NCBI GenBank assembly: GCA_013423325.1
Contig: BLJB01000007.1
Coordinates: 62,001 to 126,000 of the forward strand
Reading direction: 5' to 3'
Length of the DNA: 64,000 nucleotides
DNA from: Usnea hakonensis
Taxonomy: Eukaryota; Ascomycota; Lecanoromycetes; Lecanorales; Parmeliaceae
Shown: positions 34,480 through 47,195 of the stretch, one piece after another
Layout of the letters: the number at the start of each line of letters is the position of its first letter
Position numbering within the stretch: the first letter of the stretch is position 1
Notes under the pieces: model-generated
What the model was told of the DNA's origin: nothing
Database searches by the model: none
What the model saw: the letters and a program-made list of their open reading frames with translations, nothing else
Position numbers and translations under genes: made by a program

Positions 34480-35627
34480 TTTTTCGCTAGCGCTGATTCC
34501 GACTACGTTCTCGTTCCAATGGATTGATGTAAGCGAGTCAAGCTCTTCCTCGGTGGTCGCCGGATAAAGTTCGCAAAAGGGCTGGATTGCGCCTTCGGAC
34601 AAGGAATAGCTGAGGATCGGCCGTGACAAGCGAGAGTGAATCATGGAAATATCTCAGCGAAAGTGGGGAAGCTCAAAGGTGTGCGAGGATTTCTTTTGAT
34701 GATCACACCGCAGAGTCTTGGTCCTGCAGTCTAGCAGGGTATCGTGCCACTCACGGAAATCAGATAGCGAGATGTCTGCGGGGAGCAGCCAATGGTATCA
34801 GGACAAGCCCCTAACTTGAAGTGAAGGCTCCCAGCTTTCGGAGGATTGGCGCCCACTTGCTGCTTCAAGCCGCCAAGTCAAACCAGGCCCAATGCTTAAA
34901 GCAAAGCCGTATGACGGATTAATCGGCTCTGTTTAGTCACCCAGTTTGACCTGGAAGGTCAAGAGTCAGTGGGAAGGGGGAAGGAAGTAAAGGACGGGCA
35001 TATATAGAGTCGAAGTAGAAAAGGTGAAGTAGGATCTTTGAGGAAGTAAGAAACAGTATGGTGGTGTCGTGTGCAAGTGAACATCAGCCTTGTTAAAAGC
35101 GAGATGATTCAATGAACTAGGTAAGGTAAAGTACAGTAAAGTAAAGAAATGCCAAGGCTAAGAATAAGCTCGGGTAATCTTTCTTATACGCTAAGGGAAG
35201 TGAGTGGGATTCAATGTTTCAGAACCGAAGAAAAAGAATGGGGGAAAAATTAAGTCAGTACATACTTTAAGGTAGGGTACTGTAAAATAAAAAGAAAAGA
35301 GTGGGATATGCCGTAATAATTAGAACAGTAACGGCCCGGATTCTGCCTCAATCGCGTGAATTCACCGACATCGGAATTACACTAGTCAAACTTTAAGGAT
35401 CCGGAGTACCCATCATCGTAATCCATGATTAATCCACCCACTTCCAAAAGTCATCAGTTGACAATCTGACATGAGTGAAAAGGAAGGAAATTAAGGCGGA
35501 AAGAAAAAAACAAGAGAAGGAAAGAGCCAATTAGATCGATCGATAAACAAAACTTCTGTACCTTACTTGCCATTATTAAAGTAAGGTAAGTGCATTAAAG
35601 TGTGGAGGGAACCACACTAAAAAGCGG

Positions 35628-35636
35628 ATCTGATAA
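35628..35636 (+). promoter_or_regulatory. GATA-factor site ATCTGATAA, ftr1-proximal 1
   Basis: Exact match to ATCWGATAA, 220 bp before the ftr1 start codon. Confidence 0.8.
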
Positions 35637-35671
35637 AATTCCAGCCGTCTGTCTCTTACCTTATCAATCTG

Positions 35672-35680
35672 ATCTGATAA
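35672..35680 (+). promoter_or_regulatory. GATA-factor site ATCTGATAA, ftr1-proximal 2
   Basis: Exact match to ATCWGATAA, 176 bp before the ftr1 start codon. An inverted GATA core (TTATCA) lies next to it at 35661. Confidence 0.8.
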
Positions 35681-35855
35681 AAATTCTGCCCACACAACTT
35701 CACTGCACCTAATATTATACTCTTCACCTCCTTTCTTCTTTTTCTCCGGCCATATATTCTTTCTTGAAAAAAGGGAGACGACTTTGTCGAACCCAATAAA
35801 AAGGAAATCTTACCACAAATACTTGCCTGCAGTCTCGGTCGCAACTTTTTCCACC

Positions 35856-37320
35856 ATGACGGTCAACGTATTTGCCGTCCCCGGTAAGTCCGACGCCTGT
35901 CAGGTCTTGACATATAGAGACGATGCTGATACTCCTTGATAATAATAGTCTTCTTTATCTGTTTCCGAGAAACACTGGAGACGAGTATCATTGTCTCCGT
36001 TCTGTTGGCCTTCCTGAAGCAGACTCTGGGCCATGACAATGATCCCGTCACTCACAAAAAGCTTCGGCGTCAGGTAAGTCACAATTACAGCCGCTCTCCT
36101 GATGCCATACTGATCCAAATCCAGGTATGGATGGGGACTATCCTCGGTCTGGTCATTTGCATCATCATCGGTGCTGGCCTGATCGGAGCCTTTTACGGCC
36201 TCGGCAAAGACAAGTGGTCAGGCACCGAAGACATCTGGGAGGGATCCTTCAGCATCTTTGCATCCCTGGTCATCTCCATCATGGGTGCCGCCCTTCTTCG
36301 CGTGTCCAAACTTCAGGACAAGTGGCGTGTCAAGCTCGCCAAAGCACTCGAAGCCAAGGACCGCACCAAGACACATGGCACTTACCGGGCCCGCTTCAAG
36401 CTCTGGTGTGAGAAATACGCACTCTTCATCTTGCCCTTCATCACCGTTCTTCGAGAAGGTCTCGAGGCTGTGGTCTTCATTGGAGGTGTCAGCCTCAGTC
36501 TCCCAGCTACTTCTTTCCCACTACCTGTGGTCACTGGCATCGCATGTGGTTGCTTGGTCGGATACTTCATCTACAGGTAAGTCAATACATAGCGTCGGAC
36601 CATTGGAAAATGACTGACTCGATACAGAGGAGGAAACTTTGCTCCAATTCAAACCTTCTTGATCATCTCCACTTGCTTCTTGTATCTGGTCGCCGCGGGC
36701 CTTTTCTCCAAAGCCGTCTGGGACTTCGAGATGCACCATGTATGTCGTAGTGTCCAGTATCATGGGACTGGCGAATTTGGAACTGACCGAACCCTAGTGG
36801 AATAAACTCTCTGGAGGAGACGCTGCAGAGACAGGCTCCGGTCCCGGATCCTACGATATTCGTAAAAGCGTGTGGCACGTCAATGTCAGTATCAGAGGCC
36901 TCGAAACCTGGACCCTTGGTTGGTTCAAATCGCTGACCAGAATGACAGTGCTGCAATGCCGAGATCAATGGTGGCGGTGGATGGGGAATCTTCAATGCCT
37001 TGTTCGGTTGGGAGAAGTAAGTCTCGTTACTCATACTAAACGATGAGCGATTTTGTGACTAACCAACTGATAGCTCAGCGACTATTGGATCTGTCCTCTC
37101 GTATGACTTCTACTGGATCGCGGTCATTATCGCCTTCCTCGCCATGCGGTACAACGAGAAAAATGGCCACTGGCCGTTGAGGAAGCCCAAGGCTGCCCCG
37201 TCTGAAGAGAAGGCGAGCGACAGCAGCAGCGAGGAAGGTATCGGCATCACGTATCCGGGAAAAGGCAATGACGCCGAGAACATCACAACAAGGGTAAAGA
37301 GTGTAGGCCAGTCATCATGA
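35856..37320 (+). CDS. ftr1: Ftr1-type high-affinity iron permease
   Basis: Seven exons: 35856-35883, 35949-36073, 36125-36576, 36628-36739, 36798-36884, 36949-37016, 37074-37320; 372 residues. It imports Fe(III) delivered by the ferroxidase Fet3. Two iron-binding RExLE motifs are seen, RETLE at residues 16-20 and REGLE at 161-165, each within a membrane helix. Further helices lie at about 57-77, 93-109, 150-160, 169-205, 215-235 and 312-326, giving the usual seven spans. The C-terminal about 45 residues are cytosolic, Ser/Glu/Lys-rich. ATG 35856 has a good context (CCACCATGAC) and gives the normal N-terminus. All introns are 50-66 bp with GT-AG ends. Divergent pairing with fet3 and shared GATA sites imply co-regulation by iron. 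Confidence 0.95.
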
Positions 37321-38030
37321 GCTATTTTTCATGATGACCACTGGAGCGTTGCACAGCGTGGCCGACATTCCTACCGATAGTGTTGCCACTGATAGCCATA
37401 GTTCAAGTGTAAAGGTCTGATTTCTTCTGCCAGTCTAGGAGTCGAAGAGGTTATTGCAAGGAGGCTTTGCGTTGTGGTTTTCGCTATCAAGAAGCCTGTA
37501 CATCATTCATCTGCCTGATTCTTATCATGTTGACTTAGCTAGCTATCGTAGTTGGACTATCAGTTGCATGCAGTCTCATGATATCAAATGAAGGTTGAAT
37601 ACAGAAATTGTCATAGTGCTCGAAAATGAATGCAATGATTGAGGGATGAGGGCCATTCCAGAGGAGGAAGATAATAAAAGTCGGTGCGGGCAGTCAGCAA
37701 AGATAGAATCGATTTGATTGGTCGGCAGATTTCGCTCATCTCCGTCTCCGCCTCTTCAACTAAGCTGCCTATTCGTATCACAGCTTCTTACCAGCAACAC
37801 ACTCTTGTATCTACATCAAGCCCTTCCGGTCTGTGTTACAAATCTGAAGTAATGGCTTGGCCGTATCCCTGATATCAATTTCCATCGCTCAGCTGTGGCC
37901 TGTACTGGCTGAGCGCTCATACCAAATACACCTAAGACCAAGGCCTACCAGTGACTTTCTTCCTTCTGGCGCCTCTGAATGCCAGCCCTGATAAGCTCCC
38001 TGTCTAGTCCGGCGTTTCATAGTCGTCGAC
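37321..38030. other. intergenic, nothing recognised
   Basis: 3' flank of ftr1 and 5' flank of the next gene on the same strand. Only short motif-less frames. Confidence 0.6.
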
Positions 38031-39376
38031 ATGCCTCGCATCAGAAAAGTCGCACCGCCAGAGCCGTTGTCCGATGCGGACCCACCTACAGTATCAATCT
38101 GCAACAAAGGCGACATTCTCATTCACATTTCAGATTCCCATGCGCAAGCTGACCACTATTATCGATGTTCGAGAGAAGTGCTACGTCGTATCTCGGAATA
38201 CTTCAACGTGTTGCTGGACCCGGTCAAATTTAGCGAAGGCATTGCGGTCGAAGCAAGGATTCAGGACCTCACGAGGCAATACAATGATAACGCGACCATA
38301 CCCGCATGGGAGCTCCCAAAAGTTGTTGTTTCAGACGTTGGTGACATCCCCAAGAGCTACATTTCGTCGGGCGCCGTTATCAGGCTGTTCTTTGAGATTC
38401 TGCACGATCCATCTACGCCCTGGCCGGTCCCACGCGCACAGTCGGTCAATCTTGTAGCGCTACTATCTATCATTGCCGACAGGCTCGATTGTTTGAATAC
38501 CATTGCGGAATACTTGAGACGACAGGGACTGGATACCGCACTCAAAACCAAAAAGTCCGCTACGGCTCACAAGACTGAACTCGACAATCGTCAAAGACTT
38601 TTGGCTGGCTCTCTTTTCGGATTTCCGGATTGGGTGCGGCAATGCAGTACGGCTTTGATCATTGACGGAACGAGGAAACAAGTTATTAATAGTCTACACA
38701 GTAGCGGAGACGAGGAGCGGGAAAAAGATGAGGCTCTATGGTGGCGATTGCCCGGTGGAATCGAAGGTACGTTTCTACCAAGAAAATTTGACATGAACGC
38801 TGACCATTGACAGAGGAGCTTGAAGCTCGACGTAATTATGTCCTAGACACCCTCAGTTCTGTACAAAAACATTTCATCGACCTCTACATATCCAGACAGC
38901 CCCAATGTAGGCTCGGCTACAGTTCGTCCCCTCAATGCGACGCTTACCAGCTGGGAGAGATGGTTCGGTTCTTTTGCCGCAAGGGGACACTGCGATTCGA
39001 AAGTTGCTTCGACTCAGCCCGCGACTGTGAAGAAGCTGAGCCTTACACCGGGAACCTCAACGATGTCATAGCTAAGCTCAAGGAGTGCCCTTCGTACCAG
39101 ATTGACGGCAATCATTACCACTGCGGACTACGGAATAGGCTGATGATGATCTTGGAGGGAAACCGGCCGCTCCGACCTTCTCAGGCCGGCATCTGTCTCA
39201 GTTGTTGGCGGGAGGATAAGAGCGGGGAGAGCTGGCTGGAGAATCCAACAGGCGGCACATGGGCCCACAATGCAGGTGACTCGGGTGAATGGGCTTACGG
39301 TCGGGGCTGTCGAGCCCACCGTGATATCAAGGCGATGTATACGGCGGCGAAGAGAGACTGGACGCCTGTTACATAA
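38031..39376 (+). CDS. BTB/POZ-like fungal protein
   Basis: Two exons, 38031-38766 and 38814-39376, with a 47-bp intron; 432 residues. Residues about 27-70 (GDILIHISDSHAQADHYYRCSREVLRRISEYF) follow the BTB pattern found in many fungal proteins, where the first strand and helix are followed by a long divergent remainder. BTB domains mediate dimerisation or Cullin-3 binding. The second exon encodes a Cys-rich C-terminal region (CRLGYSSSPQC, CPSYQ, CGLRN, CLSCWRE, GRGCRAH) that could bind metal but matches no zinc finger I know. No signal peptide or membrane span is seen. Start ATG 38031 is the first in frame. Function unknown. Confidence 0.7.
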
Positions 39377-40485
39377 TGTGACTATGAGGAACAAACAGTA
39401 CAGCCGAGGCCTAGCTTCCCGAGGCCTAGCTTCTCGAGGCGTCCGCATGCTGGAAGCACATGAGACTCCAATCTGTGTACTAATCAGGCGTCTGCTGATG
39501 TGCTGATGCAGCGCCGCCTCCTGTCGAGGTTCTAGGAGCATGTAAAAGATGGAGAGCAGTGTAAAAGCACAGGAGTGGGAAGTCTGCACTGCCGTAAAAG
39601 TTCATTTCGCCTTCACATATGTGGGCCGCGGCTTTCGAGTAAGGGGTGCGACGATATTGATTTCCGGTGTATATATCTCCTTGGAGTTTGCCGTTCCCGC
39701 GCTTATCTCTCCAAGCGCCTTTCATACACAGATATGGCCAGTCATGCGAATTAGAGAAATTTCAACTTTTTCCATGCACCAGATTAGGAGGCTCAGTCTT
39801 AGTGTATGCGGCGAGGCCGCAGGCTGCAGCAATGCCTGCGGAAGTTTAGCGACCTATGATTGGTCAGAATGATAAAGTACCTTACCGTAAGGTGCCTAGC
39901 TTAGGTACTCCGCCCCGCCTGAGCCTTTTTGCGCCTCAGCCCTGCGCCGCAGCCTCGTTGCAGATTTACATTGAAAGAGGCTATGTCATAAAGGAAGGCA
40001 TCATCTAACCATGAGGATCATCTCACTGCCATAGCTTTTCCTTGACACACGAGATACTCATACAAATCTGTCCGGACCCATATTTGGCCACTGGGCTACT
40101 TGTCAGGCAGATTATGGTTCCAGTTACAGCCATGATTGAGGGTGTGCTTTGGGATGGAGTGATCAGATATCATGAAAAGCACCAAAGTTATATAAGTAGA
40201 CATCAACCGGGCATCTTTTTTGTTTGGCATCAAGACAACAGACTCTTACAGAGAAAGCCTTCGGACCACTTTAATAAAAGTTTGCTCCTCCACTTCTCAA
40301 ACAAACCCTTACCCTTTGAACAAATAAAGGCAGCCAAAGGCGGAGCTTAACACCCTTAATATACCACTTTAACACTTTTCTTGTGTGACACCTTTTGATA
40401 ATTACCAGCCATGCCTTACCTCTACCCAACAACTGTTCACTCTCACATCATATCCTCTCCATCATGCCCATCGGACCCTAGCAAC
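39377..40485. other. intergenic, nothing firm
   Basis: A short tandem duplication of CGAGGCCTAGCTTC occurs near 39405-39434. Other frames (for example 39549-39872, 40042-40350) have no motif. A TATATAAG-type element is near 40190. Confidence 0.5.
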
Positions 40486-41501
40486 ATGTCATTCTTCAGT
40501 AAGCTCAGAAAAAGCTCTCGCAAGACATCTACTCTGGATAGAACATCATCAATCATGTCAAAATCATCAGACTTCTCCAATCATTCGAGCCCCACTTCCG
40601 TGACACCAGGCCCATTCGCTCAAGCTTCCACCCCAGCTCCTGCGACAAGGCGTCCAGGTAAGAATCCTCACATGCTCCTCACGAGATCCTTACGAGAGTA
40701 ATCACTAACAGTCGATTAGCTCAACCTGCTACAGTAGCGAATCCTTTTGCTTCCAGTAATTCAGAGGCACCACCAAGCTATTCCCCACCAGCAACCACCG
40801 TCGCAGCCTCGACCGACAACCCCTACGCATTTCTGGCCACATTCGATACTGTCTTCATAGTCGATGACTCGGGCTCCATGGCTGGTCGCTCATGGCGCGA
40901 AACCTCCCAAGCCATCGCCTCCATCGCCCCGATATGTACTGCCCACGACAAAGACGGCATCGACATCTACTTCCTCAACGCCCCGGACTCACCAAGCTAC
41001 CAGAACATCACCCGCGCGAGCGAAGTGCAGCGGATTTTCGAGACCATCAGGCCCGGCGGTGGAACCCCCACAGGCACGAAGCTGAACGCCATCCTCAAGC
41101 CTTACCTCCGGGAATGCGAAGCCAAGGCATCCAACCTGGACGCCGTGAAACCCCTCAACATCATCGTCATCACCGACGGCGTCCCATCCGACGACCCCGA
41201 ATCCGTCATCATTTCCGCCGCCAAGAAGCTCGAGAAGCTCGACGCCCCGGCATGGCAAGTCGGCATTCAATTCTTCCAGGTCGGCGAAGAATACGGCGCC
41301 GCGGACGCGCTCAAAGATCTCGACGACAATCTCGAAGGGAGGACTGGCGGGAGGGACATGGTTGATACGATCCCGTGGAAGAGCCAGAATGGTGGGAGCA
41401 TCGGACTGAACGCGGATGGCATTTTGAAGGCTGTACTAGGGGGCGTGACCAAGAGACTTGATCGGAAGAGGGTGTCGCTGGATGGAAGGCCAGCAGCATA
41501 G
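40486..41501 (+). CDS. von Willebrand factor A (VWA) domain protein
   Basis: Two exons, 40486-40657 and 40720-41501, with a 62-bp intron; 317 residues from ATG 40486 (MSFFSKLRKSSRK). An in-frame ATG at 40411 would add 25 residues. The VWA domain begins at about residue 98 (FDTVFIVDDSGSM) with the metal-ion-dependent adhesion site DxSxS at 106-110. It continues through GGGTPTGT (threonine of the site) and IIVITDGVPSDDPE. The N-terminal 95 residues are Ser/Pro-rich and disordered and include PPSY at 75-78, a possible WW-domain ligand. There is no signal peptide, so it is a cytosolic or nuclear VWA protein of the kind common in fungi. Its partner is unknown. Confidence 0.85.
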
Positions 41502-41958
41502 GGGCGCGATGCAGTGACTGCTTTCGGTTCTAGAGAATTTCGATATCCAACTTCTTGCTTGCGATAGGGGATTTCCATCCAGCATGCTTATTAGCATGCT
41601 TCTTTCAGCCAGAAGGACTAGGAGTTTGCACAAGGCTTCAACAAATATCAGCTTGCGAGGACTTCAGATATAGATTTCCTTTGGGCTGTCCCAGGATCGG
41701 GGCGATAGATACCATCAATTAAGTACTTAAGCTAAAAATCATTCTCCAATCCAATCCAACATCTTCATTTCATATCATGTCACCAACAACAACTGAAACC
41801 CGCACGCACAATCAATACCCACTTTCTCACATCTAAATCAATATCCCCCCCCCCCATCCCCTCCCATCTTCCCCATCCCTATCCCTCCCCATCTCCTTCC
41901 CCATCCCCCATCAACTCCCCCGCCCTCCCCATCACCCCATCCCCATCTCCTTTCACAC

Positions 41959-42003
<45 letters not shown>

Positions 42004-42028
42004 TTCCCCCCCCCCCCCCCCCCCCCCC
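41959..42028. repeat. poly-C tract
   Basis: Forty-odd consecutive C, a TT, then 23 more C. Possibly real, possibly a sequencing artefact. Confidence 0.9.
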
Positions 42029-42760
42029 TTCTACGCCCTTCCCTTCCTTCCCTTCCCTCCCTTCCTTCCCTTCCTTCCTCCGTTTACCTAGCCAAGCAAG
42101 TACCCTAACCCCAATCCCGCAAACAATGGAACACAAAAGAAAGAAAGAAAGCCAGATATCCGGATACCAGCTCCTATTGCTCTATCTCATTCCAGCGGTC
42201 TGTTTGTTTGGGGGTATTCTAGAGGAAGTAAGATAAGGGAAGGGGGGTAAGTAAGGGGAGGGGTGGGAATGAGGGAAGTAGGGAAGAGAGGAGGGAGAGG
42301 GGGAGAGAGGAGGGAGGGTAAGGGAGGGAGGAAGGAAGGGAGGGAGGGAGGGAGGGAGTGAAGGAGGGAAGTGATAGGCTGATTGTACGGTTCGTGTGCG
42401 TATCATTTTTCTTTTCTTTTCTTTATTCGCGCCTGGGTTTCGTCTTGCTTGGCTACTACATACATACATCCTCTCCTCTCCTCCAGTACCTACCTGCCTA
42501 CCTACCTACCTACCTACCTGCCTCCACTGCCTACCTGGTCTTTCTTTAAGGGGTCATACATTGCTTTACTAAGCGGGAATTGAAGCAAGAGGGTCATGTA
42601 TAGTGGGTGCGTGCGGGGCTGGCGATGCGGTGAGATTTAGGTAAGGTGATTTTTGTTGGGGGGTTGAAGGTTGAGGGTTGTGGAGAGGAGGGAGAGGGGG
42701 GGAGAGGGTTCATTTTTGGGGGGGGGGGGGAGGGGGGGGGGGGGTTTATTAGGGGGGTGG

Positions 42761-42762
42761 NN
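42761..42762. other. two-base N placeholder (assembly join)
   Basis: NN inside a G-rich run. TTTATTAGG occurs on both sides (42745 and about 42779), as if two overlapping contig ends had been abutted. Confidence 0.85.
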
Positions 42763-43458
42763 GATTGGGGGGGTGGTTTTATTAGGTGGATGGTGTGGGC
42801 TTGGTGAGGGGGGGAGAGGGGGGAAGAGGGTGGTTGGGGGGTTTGGGGTGGCTTTGGGGTGCAGGGGGTGGGTTGTTGGGGTTGTGAGTGGGTGAGTGAG
42901 TGGTCTTATGTACGAGTGGTGGGATACAATTTGGGAGATGGAGTTGATTTATATGCTGAGGTTTTGTACAAGAATGGCTGTTGGTCCTGTAGTGAAGGAA
43001 ATTCAATTCATGGGGATAGGACATTGGATCTCCGCTGTCGACCTTCTTCATTCATAGCTGCCACGGAACACTAGGACAGACTCTCCCATCATGCAGCATT
43101 ACATAAAGTCTAGAGCTCATCTAGGTAGGTCATTACATGTAATATGGATCAACATGCCCCGGCTAATATCCACTACCGCTCATATTCGGCCAAGCTTCCA
43201 GTTCCAGGCAATTGAAATCTCACCTTCCCTATCGAGCAGGAGGGGACGCATCATGCACGGTGACGACAACCGTCAACTTTTCATATAATGCAGGGAGGAC
43301 CATGTATGTTTTGTTTCTCTTTCGTCTTCCACTCCGCTGTATTGGAAGGGTTTTGTCTTTTTGGTCAAGTCACTGTTCTTCTGCATGATAAGAAGACCTT
43401 GACTGGTGAGGTTTCCACTTTATTTTCTTCTAGCCTGCATTATTACCATTCTTAAGCT

Positions 43459-45315
43459 ATGCAATTAATCATTCCCATTCTATTTTTCTCCCTTCTTTCA
43501 GTCCTCCCCCGTATACTCGCCTCGAAACCCATCTCCTCCCTCAAATCCAGCGTTGTCGCTGACCTCTCCCGCCGCCGAATTCTCTCCAAGAGAGACGTTG
43601 ACCCCTCAACCCTTTATCCCGCTCATAACCTTTCCGTCCCCGTTGACCATTTCCACAATGAATCCATGTATGAGCCTCATTCTTCAGGCACCTTCAATCT
43701 GCGTTACTTCTTCGACGCTACATACTACAAAGCCGGTGGTCCAGTCATCGTGCTCGAATCTGGCGAAGACACCGCCACAGACCGGCTACCCTATTTACAA
43801 AAGGGCATCATACACCAGCTCGCGGAAGCGACGGGTGGTATTGCGGTGGTACTTGAGCATCGTTATTATGGCACTAGTTTCCCAACGCCGGATTTGAGCA
43901 CCGAGAACTTGAGATTCCTAACTACACAGCAAGCGCTAGCGGATACGGATTATTTTGCAAGAAATGTCGTCTTTGAGGGCTTGGAGGACCAAGATCTTAC
44001 AGCTCCACATACGCCTTACATCGCGTACGGGGGCAGTTATGCGGGGGCTTTTGTCGCTTTTCTAAGAAAAACGTATCCAGAAACTTACTACGGTGAGTAT
44101 TTGAGAGAATCCGTATGTACATTGGTGTTGATCATTTCAGGGGCAATTTCGTCGTCTGGCGTGACCAAAGCAATCTATGACTACTGGGAGTATTACGAGC
44201 CAGTGCGGGAGTATGGACCGCCTGACTGCATTCTCGCTACGCAGCAGCTTACGAATATTGCCGATAACATTTTACTCGGGAATACCACCAAAGGGTTGAT
44301 CAAGAAGCTCAAAACGGCCTTTGGCCTACAAGATGTTGAGTATGTTCTCTGTTTACATCCCTCGCGTAGAATATGGACCCCTTCATTTTATGGCGATGAA
44401 ATCGTCGAGAAGTCTCTACGTCAACAATAGCGATGATCGAGCTCTTTGGCAAATCTTGGCTGTCCAGGAATCTTGCAGTCTCGGACGATCACTAACAGCT
44501 TCAGATACAACGACGACTTCGCAAGCGTCCTTGGCTTAGGGATAGGAGGCTGGCAAGGTCGCAATTGGGATCCCGCCGTGAACGATCCCTCCTTCTCGCA
44601 GTATTGCGGAAACATTACAGCCAACAGCACCCTCCACCCAGCAACCGCAAACCTAACAAGCACAGTCAAGCAGCTCGTGGCGGCCGGCGGCTACGCCTCT
44701 CAATCCGCAACCCTCACAATCCAAATGCTGAACCTCATCAGCTACCTCAACATAACCTCCGTCCAGCCCTGTATCGCCGGAGGCCAAACAACGAACGAAT
44801 GCTACACCACGCACAACACCTCCTTCTACGCCCTGGACGACATCACCCAAACCTGGCGAAGCTGGCCCTACCAATACTGCAGCCAATGGGGCTTCCTCCA
44901 AACCGGCTCCTCCGTCCCCAAGACCCAACTCCCCCTCATCTCCCGCCTCCTCACCCTCTCCTACGAATCCCTCATCTGCCGCGACGCCTTCAACATCACC
45001 ACCCCCCCCGACACCGCCACCATCAACGCCTACGGCGGCTACACCATCCGCTACGACAAACTCGCCTTTCTCGACGGCGAGGACGACCCGTGGCGCCCCG
45101 CCACGCCCCACGCGCCGGAAGCGGAACCCCGGACTAGCACGACGGATGAGCCGTTCATCCTTATTCAAGGCGCTGTTCATCACTGGGATGAGAACGGGCT
45201 GTTTCCGAATGAGACGACGGCGTCGTTGCCGCCGGCTCCGATTAAGGAGGCGCAGATGGATGAGGTGGCGTTTGTTAAGGCGTGGATGGCGGAGTGGGGG
45301 GCGGGGAAGCGGTGA
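43459..45315 (+). CDS. secreted serine peptidase of family S28 (prolyl carboxypeptidase-like)
   Basis: Three exons, 43459-44092, 44141-44339 and 44505-45315, with introns of 48 and 165 bp; 547 residues. A signal peptide (about 1-21) begins a secreted enzyme. The substrate-shaping N-terminal part reads VPVDHFHNES...FNLRYFFD, typical of S28. The nucleophile lies in GGSYAG (Ser193), preceded by EHRYYGTS. Exon 3 holds the acid region (FLDGEDDPWRP) and the His region (GAVHHWDENG). Many NxT/S glycosylation sites are present. S28 enzymes cleave after proline and act on Pro-rich peptides, often in acidic surroundings. The 165-bp intron is longer than its neighbours' but has the canonical branch ACTAAC before its TTCAG acceptor. 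Confidence 0.9.
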
Positions 45316-47195
45316 GTGGTTGATAGGGATTTGGTGGAGAAACCGTGATGGTTGGTTGCGGTTTGTTTGGGAATGTTGTATTGGGAGGCTTACGGTGAGT
45401 ACCTGGTTTTTTGGATATAAGATCAGGATGCGGGCTGCTATCTATATATAGATAAACCTAAGCTACGCTACCTATATAGAAGATTTCAAACAAGAAGTTT
45501 GTTTCTACGGTAGTGTGATGTTTGGATCAATGTTTCTCATAGAGTACAGAGGAAGGAATCGAACCTCTCAATCCCAATCCCTCACACTACCTACCTACCT
45601 ACCACCCAACGTATCGTACGAGGACGAGTACCTATCTATCTATCCATCTATCTACCTCACCTCACCACACTATACCTCACCTCAATATACCTCAATACAC
45701 CAGCACATCTCACCTCACCTTATCTTAATATCAACTTAATCCCTCCCACTATACTATACTACAGCCTCCCTTTACCCCCCCTCCTTCTTTTTCCTCTAAT
45801 ATTAATCCCTCCCTTCCTTCCTCTCTCCCTCCCTCCCTACCTCCTACCTGCCTACTACCTTTACCACCTCTTCTCCCAGAACTTCCCTTAATCCAAATCA
45901 TCATCCCAAATCATCATCCCAAATCATCATCCCACCCCATAACCTCACTTTAACTTACCTCAACTTAATACAACTCAATATACCTTAATATAATTCAACA
46001 CATCTTAACACACCTCAACACACCTCACCTCAACATAGTCCTAAAATAAAATCCCAAGATCCAGAATCTCCAAAGCCTCATATCTCTCATTTCCTAAAGC
46101 TCGTATCGTACTTGGGACTTTAGAGAGTTAGGCGAGCGGAAGGTTGCGTTGCATTGAAAGGGGCGATGTTAGCAATAGTAGCGAGGGCTATCGCCGCCAA
46201 AAGAAGGTACGAAACGAAACGGAACGAATGTCTACTGGCATGGTGGACTATATAGCGAAAAAGGAGTCTACGGGCTGTTGTAGGGTTATGGTGGTTGTGT
46301 GATGATGGTGTCATTTTTCTATATGTTGTTCAGAGGGAATGACGTGTTCCGGCCTTGAACAGGCGTACCCGAATTTTCTCCATTATATTACCTGTTCACG
46401 GGTTTTCCAGAGTCCAGGTTTGTGTGCGGGCTACAAATCATAGGAGAAAGGCTCGATGAATGATAAGTCTTTCTGCCAACCGTAGAAGTATGTGCATATA
46501 GGCGCGAAACACGGGCTGCCAAGGTTCGGTTGAAACAATACTCCTAGTACATAATTAGTAAGTACACAATAGGACGTTTGCTAGCAGCCTCGAGCCGTGT
46601 TCCAACATCCAACGTCCTCCACGAAAAGGTAATTCTGAGCTTCTCGGAAGTTTCCTCGTAGCGTGCCTCCATTGTTGCGGGATCAGGAGCACGGTCCCAC
46701 TCGAGATTATAGGATGATGCCTTACGGTCGACAACATCAAGAGCGAAGCAATGCGAAATGTCGAGAATGATCGCGAAAAGGTTATGTGAATACTAATGGT
46801 TTTCGCGATGATCTTCGCATGATTTTCGTGTCCAGTCCGGATTGCCTTGAATTCACAACATTCACAACCCGACTTCGGATGCGCCACCGAGGAGTATCGC
46901 TTCTGATGATGGAAAAGTCACGTTGCTTTCCGAGAAACGAAGAATAGACGAGAAAGGATACATGTGGTCTCTTCGGTCAATTGTTGTTTCAGTGCTTCGG
47001 AGGACAATAATGGATCGTATCGGAGCTTGATGAGACTGAACGCGAAAGGCGAGGAAGTTCCGTCCGGTTGCAAGACATCGTCCAGTACTGTTGGCAATTG
47101 CACACTGGCGGTATAAGAGGTGCCTGGCTCCTCCTGATCAAGAAATCGCTCAAAGCAACCCTCTTTTCTCCTCTCTACTTCTATTGCTCCAAGTC
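45316..47195. other. intergenic, C/T-rich and repetitive
   Basis: Holds CCTA, CTAT and ACCTCA-type short repeats (about 45585-46040). Small minus frames at 46120-46314 (one hydrophobic segment) and 46555-46887 lack support. No gene called. Confidence 0.6.

Larger units (their letters stand above)
34266..35855. promoter_or_regulatory. divergent fet3/ftr1 promoter
   Basis: 1.59 kb shared by the two iron-uptake genes. It holds four exact copies of ATCTGATAA, two within 215 bp of the fet3 start and two within 230 bp of the ftr1 start. ATCWGATAA is the known target of the iron-responsive GATA repressors (SreA, Urbs1, Sfu1, Fep1 type). The centre (35100-35600) is rich in short GTAAAG/GTAAGG and CCTTAC-type repeats. 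No gene is supported inside. Confidence 0.85.
41502..43458. other. long low-complexity intergenic region
   Basis: Contains poly-C (41959-42028), a G/A-only stretch with GGGA repeats (about 42236-42366), (CCTA)n at about 42489-42533, and G-rich sequence to 42860. Open frames here are repeats read as protein. No gene seen. Confidence 0.75.

Noticed and set aside
41879..42136. Gly-rich minus-strand ORF
   Set aside because: Translation of a poly-C tract, no coding character.
45540..45580. tRNA T-arm-like sequence (minus strand AGGTTCGATTCCTTCC)
   Set aside because: No matching acceptor, D-arm or anticodon arm can be built around it.
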